Shown here: piece after piece, positions 1-6,101 of the stretch
How positions within the stretch are numbered: position 1 is the first letter of the stretch
How the letters are laid out: each line of letters opens with the position of its first letter
Assembly: GCA_016870425.1 (NCBI GenBank)
Contig: VGBQ01000062.1
Coordinates: forward strand, 1-11,949
Source of the DNA: Actinomycetota bacterium
GTDB lineage: Bacteria; Actinomycetota; Actinomycetes; S36-B12
Direction of reading: 5' to 3'
Length of the DNA stretch: 11,949 bases
Made by a program: the position numbers and the translations under genes
The notes under the pieces: model-generated
Seen by the model: the letters and a program-made list of their open reading frames with translations, nothing else
Told to the model about the DNA's origin: nothing
The model's database searches: none

Positions 1-58
1 TGGATTGGTCGGTGAGCACGCCCGTCACCAGGACCTGCTTGCCTTCGAGAATCCCCAT
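1..58 (-). CDS. fabI: Enoyl-ACP reductase FabI/InhA, N-terminal fragment
   Basis: Only the first 19 codons are in the window; the gene continues past the left edge. They translate to MGILEGKQVLVTGVLTDQS, which matches the conserved start of NADH-dependent enoyl-ACP reductases of the FabI/InhA type (a GKxxLVTG...TDxS pattern at the beginning of the nucleotide-binding fold). The family reduces the trans-2-enoyl-ACP double bond in the last step of each type II fatty-acid elongation cycle, in the cytoplasm. The ATG at 58-56 has an AGGAG ribosome binding site at 69-65, six bases upstream. The gene starts 15 bases after the fabG stop, so the two are very probably one operon, as in the mycobacterial mabA-inhA pair. 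The short length limits certainty, but the sequence match and the context agree. Confidence 0.85.
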   Translation of the reverse strand, partial: MGILEGKQVLVTGVLTDQS

Positions 59-73
59 CAGATGCTCCTGCTC

Positions 74-772
74 CTAGTGCCCCATGCCGAGTCCACCGTC
101 GACAGGCAGAACGGCCCCGTTGATGTAGCCCGCATCCGGGCCCGCCAGGAAGGCCACCGCGGCCGCGACCTCACCGGTCGCGCCGTAGCGTCCCGCGGGA
201 ATCTGCGCGAGGATCCCCGCGCGCTGGTCATCCGTCAGTGCCGCCGTCATGTCGGTCTCGATGAAGCCGGGTGCGATGACATTGGTCGTGATGCCGCGTC
301 CGCCGAGCTCACGAGCGAGGCTGCGTCCGGCGCCCACCAGCCCGGCCTTGGCCGCGGCGTAGTTCACCTGTCCCGCCGACCCTGCGGCCCATACGACGCT
401 GGAGATGAGGATGATCCGGCCCGATCGTGCACGGATCATGCCCCGAGCCACACGCCGCGCACAGCGGATGGCCCCCACCAGGTTGGCCTGAATCACCGCA
501 TCGAGGTCGCTGTCATCCATGCGCACCAGGAGCGTGTCTCGTGTGATGCCAGCGTTGGCAACAAGCACGTCCACGGATCCGAATTCAGACTCGACTCGGT
601 CGATGGCGGCGTCCACGGAGTCCGTGCTCGTGACGTCGAGGCGTACGGCGGCGAGGCCGTCGGGTGCGTCGCCAGAGCGGCTGCCCACGACCACGTCGTG
701 TCCGGCGCCGCGGAGAGCCAAGGCGATGGCAAGGCCGATGCCGCGGTTGCCACCGGTGACGAACGCGACCAC
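74..772 (-). CDS. fabG: 3-oxoacyl-ACP reductase FabG
   Basis: A short-chain dehydrogenase of 232 residues that reduces 3-oxoacyl-ACP to 3-hydroxyacyl-ACP with NADPH in type II fatty-acid synthesis. It has the TGGNRGIG cofactor loop (residues 6-13), NAG (73-75), and a complete catalytic tetrad: N97, S125, Y138 and K142 within NYAAAK. The C-terminal PVDGG is also typical. The stretch GSAGQVNYAAAKAG and the next gene being an enoyl-ACP reductase favour FabG over a general SDR. The start is a GTG at 772, preceded by a purine-rich GGAAGGGG stretch; no better in-frame start lies between it and the promoter region. The protein begins only five residues before the glycine loop, which is normal for the family. 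It is divergent from the TMEM175-like gene. Confidence 0.93.
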   Translation of the reverse strand: MVAFVTGGNRGIGLAIALALRGAGHDVVVGSRSGDAPDGLAAVRLDVTSTDSVDAAIDRVESEFGSVDVLVANAGITRDTLLVRMDDSDLDAVIQANLVGAIRCARRVARGMIRARSGRIILISSVVWAAGSAGQVNYAAAKAGLVGAGRSLARELGGRGITTNVIAPGFIETDMTAALTDDQRAGILAQIPAGRYGATGEVAAAVAFLAGPDAGYINGAVLPVDGGLGMGH

Positions 773-815
773 GATCCCCTTCCCGCCCCTTCCCGCGCGC
801 CGCCTGGCGCGACCT

Positions 816-835
816 CACTCGCCGTAGAGCGAGTG
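816..835. repeat. Perfect 7-bp inverted repeat in the predicted fabG leader
   Basis: The arms CACTCGC (816-822) and GCGAGTG (829-835) are perfect reverse complements around a 6-base loop. The dyad lies just downstream of the predicted fabG transcription start. It could therefore act as a second operator or as a stable hairpin near the 5' end of the fabG mRNA. There is no T-run. The two dyads are only 5 bases apart. Confidence 0.55.
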
Positions 836-840
836 CTGGG

Positions 841-864
841 GCAGACGCTAGTGGTCGCGTCTGC
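841..864. repeat. Perfect 8-bp inverted repeat, operator-like, over the predicted fabG promoter
   Basis: The arms GCAGACGC (841-848) and GCGTCTGC (857-864) are perfect reverse complements separated by 8 bases. No T-run follows on either strand, so an intrinsic terminator is unlikely. The dyad covers the predicted fabG -10 and part of the spacer, which fits a transcription-factor operator. The cognate regulator is not in the window. Confidence 0.6.
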
Positions 865-874
865 CGCACGTCAC
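845..874 (-). promoter_or_regulatory. Predicted fabG promoter
   Basis: Read on the minus strand, a -35 like GTGACG (874-869, four of six matches to TTGACA) is followed after 18 bases by TAGCGT (850-845), a good actinobacterial TANNNT -10. Transcription would start near 838, giving a fabG leader of about 66 bases. The -10 and the spacer both fall inside an inverted repeat, so a protein bound there would block the promoter. This is a prediction from sequence pattern only. Confidence 0.4.
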
Positions 875-900
875 GGCGACATGCGTGGGAGCATGCCCTC

Positions 901-1605
901 ATGGCCCAGTGGGAGCTGCGTTCCGGCACGGGCGTGGAGAGGCTCCTCTTCTTCTCCGATGCGGTCGTGGCCGTCGCCATCACGGTGCTGGCCCTGCCCC
1001 TCGTCGACATCGAGGGTCCCGGCCCCGGCCAGAACGTCCTAGATGTGCTCGCGACCCACTCCGGTCAGATCCTCACCTTCATCGTGACGTTCTACGTGAT
1101 GGCGGTCATGTGGGGCATTCACAACCGCGTGATGAATTCCCTTGTGGCCTACGACGGCATGGTCTTCTGGCTCAACATCGCGTGGCTGATCGGGTTCGTC
1201 TTCCTCCCGTGGCCCTCGACGATGTTCGGGATGGGCGATCACTGGGGCGCAGGCGAAGTCGTGCTCTTCAGCAGCGACGGCACAGGGGCGCTCTACTGGT
1301 GGACGATGGCCTACATCAGCGGCATCGGCACGCTCACATCCAGCTACATCAGTAGGCATCCGCCGTTGCTCAAGCCCGCTGACCGGGCCTACTGGGCACT
1401 CCTCGTCACGACGAGGGCTCGCCTGCGTGGGGCTGTGTTCTTCGCGGCCTTCGTGCTGGCGGGCCTCTTGTCGCTGGTCTACCCATTCCTGGGGTTCTAC
1501 GCCCTCCTGGTGATCATCCCCCTGGACTTCATCCTCCGCCCGACGAAGCCCCAGTCCGAGGCCCTCGCCCAGGCCTCCCGGTTGGCCGAGACGAGCGGGG
1601 ACTGA
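901..1605 (+). CDS. TMEM175-like (DUF1211) integral membrane protein, probable K+ channel subunit
   Basis: A 234-residue membrane protein with about six hydrophobic segments (roughly residues 15-34, 53-73, 88-104, 130-148, 178-193 and 195-211). The first segment carries the family signature: R14 followed by F18-S19-D20 and then AVVAVAIT. A conserved-looking His (H74) follows the second segment, and an LNxxWLxxxxFLPWP stretch forms the third. Bacterial TMEM175 proteins are six-helix subunits that assemble as tetramers and conduct K+ across the cytoplasmic membrane. Length and motif order fit that class. The ATG at 901 is chosen because a GGGAG site lies nine bases upstream and only about a dozen residues precede the signature. 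Channel activity here is inferred from the family; nothing else in the neighbourhood is linked to potassium. Confidence 0.82.
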   Translation: MAQWELRSGTGVERLLFFSDAVVAVAITVLALPLVDIEGPGPGQNVLDVLATHSGQILTFIVTFYVMAVMWGIHNRVMNSLVAYDGMVFWLNIAWLIGFVFLPWPSTMFGMGDHWGAGEVVLFSSDGTGALYWWTMAYISGIGTLTSSYISRHPPLLKPADRAYWALLVTTRARLRGAVFFAAFVLAGLLSLVYPFLGFYALLVIIPLDFILRPTKPQSEALAQASRLAETSGD

Positions 1606-1610
1606 GGGTC

Positions 1611-1631
1611 TCGGCCTGCGCCGTGGGCCGA
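1611..1631. terminator. Weak GC-rich hairpin after the TMEM175-like gene
   Basis: The arms TCGGCC (1611-1616) and GGCCGA (1626-1631) pair perfectly around a 9-base loop, starting six bases after the stop codon. No T-tract follows, so termination would be inefficient or factor dependent. It sits directly before the predicted promoter of the next gene. Confidence 0.3.
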
Positions 1632-1638
1632 CTCGTCG

Positions 1639-1651
1639 TAGCGTGGAGGCA
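1639..1651 (+). promoter_or_regulatory. Predicted leaderless promoter of the DUF3099 gene (-10 TAGCGT)
   Basis: TAGCGT at 1639-1644 places the expected transcription start seven bases later, exactly on the A of the ATG at 1651. The GGAGG at 1645-1649 is only one base from the start codon, too close to serve as a normal ribosome binding site. A leaderless mRNA therefore fits better. I see no good -35. Confidence 0.45.
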
Positions 1652-1962
1652 TGCAGGCCCCCCGCCCCCCCGAGGTCCACAGCATCACCGGCGCCGGTGA
1701 GTCGCTGTCCCAGGAGCAGACCGGCCGCACGAAGCGCTATCTCGTCTCAATGACCATCCGCACCGCGTGTGTGCTGCTCGCCATCGTGGTGCCGGGCTGG
1801 CCGCGCTGGGTCTTCCTGGCCGGGGCGGTTGCCCTTCCCTACCTCGCGGTCGTCGCGGCCAACGCCGGCAGGAGTCGTGCGGGGACGCCGCCTCCGGCCC
1901 CGGTCATCACGACGAGTCGCATGCTGCCTGCAGGTCCGGCGGCAGCCGACCCGCGTATCTGA
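1651..1962 (+). CDS. DUF3099 family small membrane protein
   Basis: A 103-residue protein with the DUF3099 core: HSIT near residue 10, then SLSQEQxxRxxRYLVSMTIRTAC (about residues 18-40), followed by two hydrophobic segments at about 35-49 and 52-71, the second ending VVAANAGR. The family is found in actinobacteria and has no established function. The N-terminal third and the Pro/Ala-rich tail after residue 75 look disordered. It lies between the TMEM175-like gene and the SURF1 gene on the same strand. The start is chosen because the ATG coincides with the predicted transcription start and keeps the conserved HSIT segment. No catalytic residues are visible. Confidence 0.85.
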   Translation: MQAPRPPEVHSITGAGESLSQEQTGRTKRYLVSMTIRTACVLLAIVVPGWPRWVFLAGAVALPYLAVVAANAGRSRAGTPPPAPVITTSRMLPAGPAAADPRI

Positions 1963-1964
1963 CC

Positions 1965-1978
1965 TACCGTGGTGGGCG
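1965..1978 (+). promoter_or_regulatory. Predicted leaderless promoter of the SURF1 gene (-10 TACCGT)
   Basis: TACCGT at 1965-1970, then GGTGGGC, then GTG at 1978 closely parallels the arrangement before the DUF3099 gene (TAGCGT, GGAGGC, ATG). The expected transcription start falls on 1977-1978. No ribosome binding site precedes any of the candidate GTG codons. Support is by pattern only. Confidence 0.4.
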
Positions 1979-2703
1979 TGTGGGCCCTGCTGCGGACACG
2001 GCGATGGATCGCCTTCACCCTCCTCGTGGTGATCGCCATCGCGGCGTTCGGCCTCCTCAGCCGGTGGCAGTGGCAGCGTGCCGAGGAGGAGCGCACGGCA
2101 CGCGTCGCGTGGGCGACGCAGACGGCGGCGGAGCGTGCCGGTCTCGCTCCCTCGATTGCCGACCCACAGGAGTGGACTCCCGTGCGCGTAGCTGGGGAGT
2201 ACGACGCAACGTCGACGCTACTGGTGCGACAACGCCCCCTCGATGGCCGCAACGGCTTCTGGGTGGTCACCGCTCTCGACACCGAGGACGGCCGCGTGTG
2301 GGTGGTCCGCGGTTGGATACCGGTGACGGGGTCTGCAACGGGCGTCGTCGCAGCCCCGGAGGCCCCCGGCGGACCGTTGATCGTCGACGCCCGCGTGCGT
2401 CTTGCGGAGTCGGGCGACACACCTGAGCCCACCGACCTGCCTGCGGGTCAGGTCTCCTCACTCGTGCCGGCACGCATGGGGGCTGACGTCACCTCGCTGT
2501 ACCTCGAAGCCACTGCCTCTGAGCCCGCCGATCCCGCGGTCACCCGACTCCCGGCTCCCGTGATCGATGAGACGCAGAACATCAGCTACGCACTGCAGTG
2601 GCTGGTCTTCGCCGCAATTGCGCTCACCGGGTGGTGGTATTTCCTGCGACGCGAGGCCCGCGAGGACCGCACGCTCATGGACAACCGGGACCAGGTGACC
2701 TGA
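1978..2703 (+). CDS. SURF1 family cytochrome c oxidase assembly protein
   Basis: A 241-residue protein with the SURF1 layout: a short cytoplasmic N-terminus, a first membrane segment (about residues 10-27) followed by SRWQWQR, a long extracytoplasmic domain and a second membrane segment (about 204-222) before a charged tail. Family motifs visible in the middle are GEYD, LLVRQRPLDGRNGFWVVTAL and VWVVRGWIPVTG. SURF1 proteins help insert haem or assemble the metal centres of haem-copper oxidase subunit I in the cytoplasmic membrane. Three nearby in-frame GTG codons (1969, 1972, 1978) could start the gene. I prefer 1978 because it fits a leaderless start after TACCGT; a start at 1969 would add three residues. 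The stop overlaps the next start by one base (TGATG). No oxidase subunit genes are in the window. Confidence 0.85.
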   Translation: MWALLRTRRWIAFTLLVVIAIAAFGLLSRWQWQRAEEERTARVAWATQTAAERAGLAPSIADPQEWTPVRVAGEYDATSTLLVRQRPLDGRNGFWVVTALDTEDGRVWVVRGWIPVTGSATGVVAAPEAPGGPLIVDARVRLAESGDTPEPTDLPAGQVSSLVPARMGADVTSLYLEATASEPADPAVTRLPAPVIDETQNISYALQWLVFAAIALTGWWYFLRREAREDRTLMDNRDQVT

Positions 2704-3419
2704 TGGACCTCGGACTCCAGGGTCGCCGCTACGTGGTCACAGGGGGCTCCCGTGGACTCGGGTTGGCAACAGCCCGCGCGCTCGCCGCCGACGGAGCACG
2801 CACCTGGCTCGTGGCCAGACACGCTGACCGGCTGCGAGAAGCCGCCGAATCACTGGGACCCGACCATGGGTTCACGGCCATTGACGTGGCCATCGAAGGC
2901 GCAGCCGAGGCCATCGCTGACGCCGTCGGGCCGATCGACGGCGTGCTCGTCAACGTGGGAGGTCCTCCGGCCGGCGGGACCCTGGACTTGAGCGACGCGC
3001 AGTGGCGGGAGGCGATCGACGGGGTCCTGCTGGCTACCGTGCGCCTCTTGCCCACCTTGAGTGCGCAGGTCGTCGAGGGTGGGTCGATCCTGGTGGTTCT
3101 GTCGACGACAGCGCGCGAACCGATCGCTGGCCTGGGTGCCAGCAACGCCCTGCGCCCGGGTCTGGCCATGGTCGTCAAGGAACTCTCGAACACCCTCGCC
3201 CCCGCGATCCGGGTCAACGGCATCATGCCGGGCCGGATCGCCACCGATCGACTCATGGCGGTCGCGTCCGGGGATGTGGGAGAGGGTGTCCCGCTGGGAA
3301 GGGTGGGCGAACCGGCCGAGTTCGGGCGGGTAGCGGCCTTCCTGCTCTCCCCTGCCGCGTCCTACGTCACCGGTGCGATCCTTGCCGTGGACGGAGGGTT
3401 GCTCAGGTCCGCCGGCTAG
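2703..3419 (+). CDS. Atypical short-chain dehydrogenase/reductase lacking the catalytic Tyr-Lys
   Basis: A 238-residue SDR fold protein. The cofactor loop TGGSRGLG (13-20), D61, a variant NVGG (84-87) and the C-terminal AVDGG are present. The active site is altered. S134 is retained, but the position expected to read YxxxK reads S147-N-A-L-R151. Such SN-x-x-R variants resemble a recognised group of 3-oxoacyl-ACP-reductase-like SDRs with imperfect catalytic tetrads, so the protein probably keeps the fold and nucleotide binding. Whether it reduces anything is unknown, and FabG activity should not be assumed. Its ATG overlaps the SURF1 stop by one base, with AGGTG at 2693-2697 as a possible ribosome binding site, so the two are translationally coupled. 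Its 3' end overlaps the convergent exporter gene by 17 bases. Confidence 0.85.
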   Translation: MDLGLQGRRYVVTGGSRGLGLATARALAADGARTWLVARHADRLREAAESLGPDHGFTAIDVAIEGAAEAIADAVGPIDGVLVNVGGPPAGGTLDLSDAQWREAIDGVLLATVRLLPTLSAQVVEGGSILVVLSTTAREPIAGLGASNALRPGLAMVVKELSNTLAPAIRVNGIMPGRIATDRLMAVASGDVGEGVPLGRVGEPAEFGRVAAFLLSPAASYVTGAILAVDGGLLRSAG

Positions 3420-5283
3420 CCGGCTCGTCGGCGAACTGCGTGGCGTAGAGCACGGCGTATGTGCCGCCACGGGCCAGGAGCTCCTCGTGCGTGCCGCGCT
3501 CGACGATGCGACCGTCGTCGACGACCAGGATGACGTCAGCCTGCCGCACCGTCGAGAGACGGTGGGCAATGACGATGGACGTCCGGCCGCGCAGTGCCTG
3601 TGCAAGAGCCTGTTGCACAGCCGCCTCGCTCTCGGAGTCCAGGTGGGCCGTCGCCTCATCGAGGATCACCACGCGCGGCGCCTTCAGGAGCAGCCTTGCG
3701 ATCGCAAGCCTCTGCTTCTCACCTCCGGACAGCCGGTAGCCCCTGTCGCCCACGACGGTGGAGAGCCCGGCCGGGAGGCTATCGACGAGGTCCAGGATGC
3801 GGGCATCGCGCAGGGCCGCCCGGATATCCTCGTTCGAGGCATCCGGGCGCGCGTATCTGAGGTTGGCGCCGATCGTGTCGTGGAAGAGATGGGCGTCCTG
3901 CGTGACCACCCCGACCGCATCGCGCAGCGACTCGAGGTCGAGATCACGCACATCGGATCCCCCGACCCGCACGCTCCCGCGTGTCGCGTCATAGAGCCGG
4001 GGCACCAGTGCGGTGATCGTCGTCTTGCCAGCACCCGATGGTCCGACGAGGGCGATGAGCTGGCCGGGAGCGGCACGGAATGACACGTCGTGGAGGACCG
4101 GCTCTTCGGAGCGCTGAGCTTCCTCGCGTGCGACGGACTCCAGGGACGCGAGGCTGACCTCGTCGGCGGTCGGATATCGGAAGCCCACATGGTCGAACTC
4201 GACGTCCAGGGGACCCTCGGGCACTGGTCGCGCCCCAGGGGCATTGCGGACCAGCGGCGGCAGGTCGAGCACCTCGAAGACGCGCTCGAAGCTCACCAGC
4301 GCTGTCATGACGTCGATGCGCACATTGGACAGTGCGGTCAGCGGTCCATAGAGCTGGGCCAGGAGTGCCACCAGCGCGAGAAGGGTGCCGAGGGTGATCG
4401 TCCCCTGGATCACGAGATTGCCACCGACACCGTAGGTGATCGCGGTAGCAATGGAACCGACGAGGAGCAGGGCCGTGAAGAACCACCGGTTGGCCATGGC
4501 GATGCTGACGCCGGCATCGCGCACCTGGGCCGCGCGCCCGGCGAAGTCCCCGTGTTCGCGCTCGGGTCGACCGAAGAGGGTGACGAGCAAGGCCCCCGCG
4601 ACGTTGAATCGCTCGGTCATCTGCGTGCTCATCTGGGCGTTGACCTGCATCTGCTGCTTGGTCAGGCTCTGGAGGCGTCGGCCCATCCAGCGTGCCGGCA
4701 GGAGGAAGAGCGGCACGAGCACGAGTGACAGGAGCGTCACCTGCCACGACAGCAGGAGCATCGTCACCAGCACGATCGATACCGTGATGAGGTTCCCGAC
4801 GACTCCGCCCAGCGTCGAGGTGAAGGCCTGTTGCGCTCCGATCACGTCACTGTTCAAGCGCGAGACCAGTGCACCTGTCTGCGCGCGCGTGAAGAAGGCA
4901 ACCGACTGGCGTTGCACATGGTCGTAGACCTGCGTGCGCAGATCAAAGATCAGGCCTTCCCCAATGCGCGCGGAATACCACCGGCCGACGAGGTTGATCC
5001 CGGCATCGAGCAGGGCCAGCACAGCGACGAGGATGGCCAGGATGGTCACAAGACTGGCGTTGCCCTGTGAGATGCCGTTGTCGATGATCTGCCGGAAGAC
5101 CAGTGGTTGGGCGACCGTGAGCAATGAGGCAATGACGAGGGTGACCAGGAAGGCCACCACGAGGGCGCGATAGGGACGGGCGTAGACGAGGATGCGCTTG
5201 ACGACCGGCCAGCCGACGCGCGAGACCTGGGAGGGGTCCCGGGTCATGGACTGGTAGATCTGCCAGGGATTGACCCCCGACAC
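3403..5283 (-). CDS. ABC exporter, fused transmembrane and ATPase domains (half-transporter)
   Basis: A 626-residue type IV ABC exporter half. The membrane domain spans about residues 35-330, with hydrophobic segments near 40-62, 78-98, 158-178, 180-196, 268-285 and 293-312. The ATPase domain begins near 358 and is intact: A-loop Y370, Walker A GPSGAGKTT (414-422), Q-loop Q462, LSGGE (518-522), Walker B VVILDEAT with D542 and E543, and H-loop H574. It should act as a homodimer, or pair with another half, to export a lipid, peptide or drug-like molecule; the substrate cannot be read from sequence. About 25 extra residues (371-395) separate the A-loop from the next strand. The GTG start lies two bases after the stop of the hydratase-like gene, so it is probably the last gene of the operon. 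The ribosome binding site is weak. Confidence 0.92.
   Translation of the reverse strand: MSGVNPWQIYQSMTRDPSQVSRVGWPVVKRILVYARPYRALVVAFLVTLVIASLLTVAQPLVFRQIIDNGISQGNASLVTILAILVAVLALLDAGINLVGRWYSARIGEGLIFDLRTQVYDHVQRQSVAFFTRAQTGALVSRLNSDVIGAQQAFTSTLGGVVGNLITVSIVLVTMLLLSWQVTLLSLVLVPLFLLPARWMGRRLQSLTKQQMQVNAQMSTQMTERFNVAGALLVTLFGRPEREHGDFAGRAAQVRDAGVSIAMANRWFFTALLLVGSIATAITYGVGGNLVIQGTITLGTLLALVALLAQLYGPLTALSNVRIDVMTALVSFERVFEVLDLPPLVRNAPGARPVPEGPLDVEFDHVGFRYPTADEVSLASLESVAREEAQRSEEPVLHDVSFRAAPGQLIALVGPSGAGKTTITALVPRLYDATRGSVRVGGSDVRDLDLESLRDAVGVVTQDAHLFHDTIGANLRYARPDASNEDIRAALRDARILDLVDSLPAGLSTVVGDRGYRLSGGEKQRLAIARLLLKAPRVVILDEATAHLDSESEAAVQQALAQALRGRTSIVIAHRLSTVRQADVILVVDDGRIVERGTHEELLARGGTYAVLYATQFADEPASRRT
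3411..3424. repeat. Perfect 14-bp palindrome at the convergent gene junction
   Basis: GCCGGCTAGCCGGC is its own reverse complement. It includes the TAG stop of the SDR gene and lies inside the last codons of the convergent ABC transporter gene. It could form a short GC hairpin in either transcript, but there is no T-run, so a terminator role is uncertain. Confidence 0.5.
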
Positions 5284-5285
5284 GG

Positions 5286-6077
5286 TCAGCCACCGCCGAG
5301 CAGTTGGCGCAACCGCCGGACCTGGGCCAGGCGCTCGGCGCGCGATTGTTCACGGCGGTCCACACTCTCTGCATGGGCCAGGAGCGGCTTCAGCTCGCGC
5401 ACGGCTCCACTCGGCGCCGCACGCACCGCTGCGACTAAGTCGGCCACCGCGGCGTCGAGATCGGGCGCGATGCGCGTGACGAAGCCGAGGCGGTAGCCCT
5501 CCTCGGCGTCGATGGCACGGCCCGTGGCGCAGATCTCCACCGCGCGCGCGTAGCCCACGGCACGCACCAGCGGGCCCGTCCCTCCCAGGTCGGGGACGAG
5601 TCCATAGGACGTCTCCCGCATGGCGAAGGATGCATCGGGCGAGGCAAGCAGGACGTCGCAGGCCAGCGCCAGCTGGAATCCAGCGCCGATCGCCGCCCCG
5701 TGGACCGCGGCCACGGTCATCGCGGGCGACTCGCGCTGCCACAGGAAGGCAGCTTGGAACTCCTCGATGCGCTCGACGAGCTCGGCGTCGGCCATCGCGG
5801 CCATCTCGGCGAGCGATGCCTCACCGGGCACGCCTTCCAACGTGAACATCCGGCGGTCCAGTCCTGAGGAGAACGCCGTTCCTGCTCCTCGGAAAATCAC
5901 GACGTCGACGCCGCCCTGGGAACAGGCCTCCCCGAGAGCCGCGAGGGCGGCCCAGGTTGCCGGCGTCTGGGCGTTGCGAGCCTCCGGGCGGTCGAGAGTG
6001 ACGTTGAGCACGCCGCCATCGATGACGGCCCCCACGTGACCGCGCACGAGCAGGTCATGGGGCAGGGAAATCGTCAC
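5286..6077 (-). CDS. Enoyl-CoA hydratase/isomerase family protein with altered active site
   Basis: A 263-residue crotonase-fold protein. The CoA and oxyanion-hole segments are visible: FSSGLD (69-74) and HGAAIGAGFQLALACD (126-141). The pattern then continues through MRETSYGLVPDLGGT to ATGRAIDAEEGYRLGFV. In classical hydratases the first catalytic Glu follows the GGGC segment (CELA); here that position is Q135. The second Glu aligns with E155, and an Asp (D163) stands in the PDLGG segment. A one-acid active site points to an isomerase or another crotonase reaction, so fatty-acid beta-oxidation hydratase activity should not be assumed. The GTG start at 6077 has GGAGGA at 6086-6081, three bases upstream. 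It lies 24 bases after the ABC-F stop and two bases before the exporter start. Confidence 0.85.
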   Translation of the reverse strand: MTISLPHDLLVRGHVGAVIDGGVLNVTLDRPEARNAQTPATWAALAALGEACSQGGVDVVIFRGAGTAFSSGLDRRMFTLEGVPGEASLAEMAAMADAELVERIEEFQAAFLWQRESPAMTVAAVHGAAIGAGFQLALACDVLLASPDASFAMRETSYGLVPDLGGTGPLVRAVGYARAVEICATGRAIDAEEGYRLGFVTRIAPDLDAAVADLVAAVRAAPSGAVRELKPLLAHAESVDRREQSRAERLAQVRRLRQLLGGG

Positions 6078-6101
6078 GGGTCCTCCGGCTCGGCGGGTGC
6101 A

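Larger units (their letters stand above)
773..900. promoter_or_regulatory. Divergent intergenic region between fabG and the TMEM175-like gene
   Basis: These 128 bases must hold the promoters for both flanking genes. They contain two adjacent perfect inverted repeats (listed separately) and a plausible minus-strand promoter for fabG. For the plus-strand gene I see a GGGAG ribosome binding site at 887-891, nine bases before the ATG at 901, but no convincing -10 hexamer. No small gene is evident here. Confidence 0.6.

Noticed and set aside
841..864. Intrinsic terminator at the 8-bp inverted repeat
   Set aside because: No T-run follows on either strand, and the position between divergent genes makes a terminator unnecessary. 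An operator is the better explanation.
5..1042. Long plus-strand reading frame of 345 codons antisense to fabG
   Set aside because: It is Arg/His/Ala-rich with no recognisable domain, runs across the fabG promoter into the TMEM175-like gene in another frame, and is the kind of shadow frame common in high-GC DNA. FabG on the opposite strand has all its motifs.
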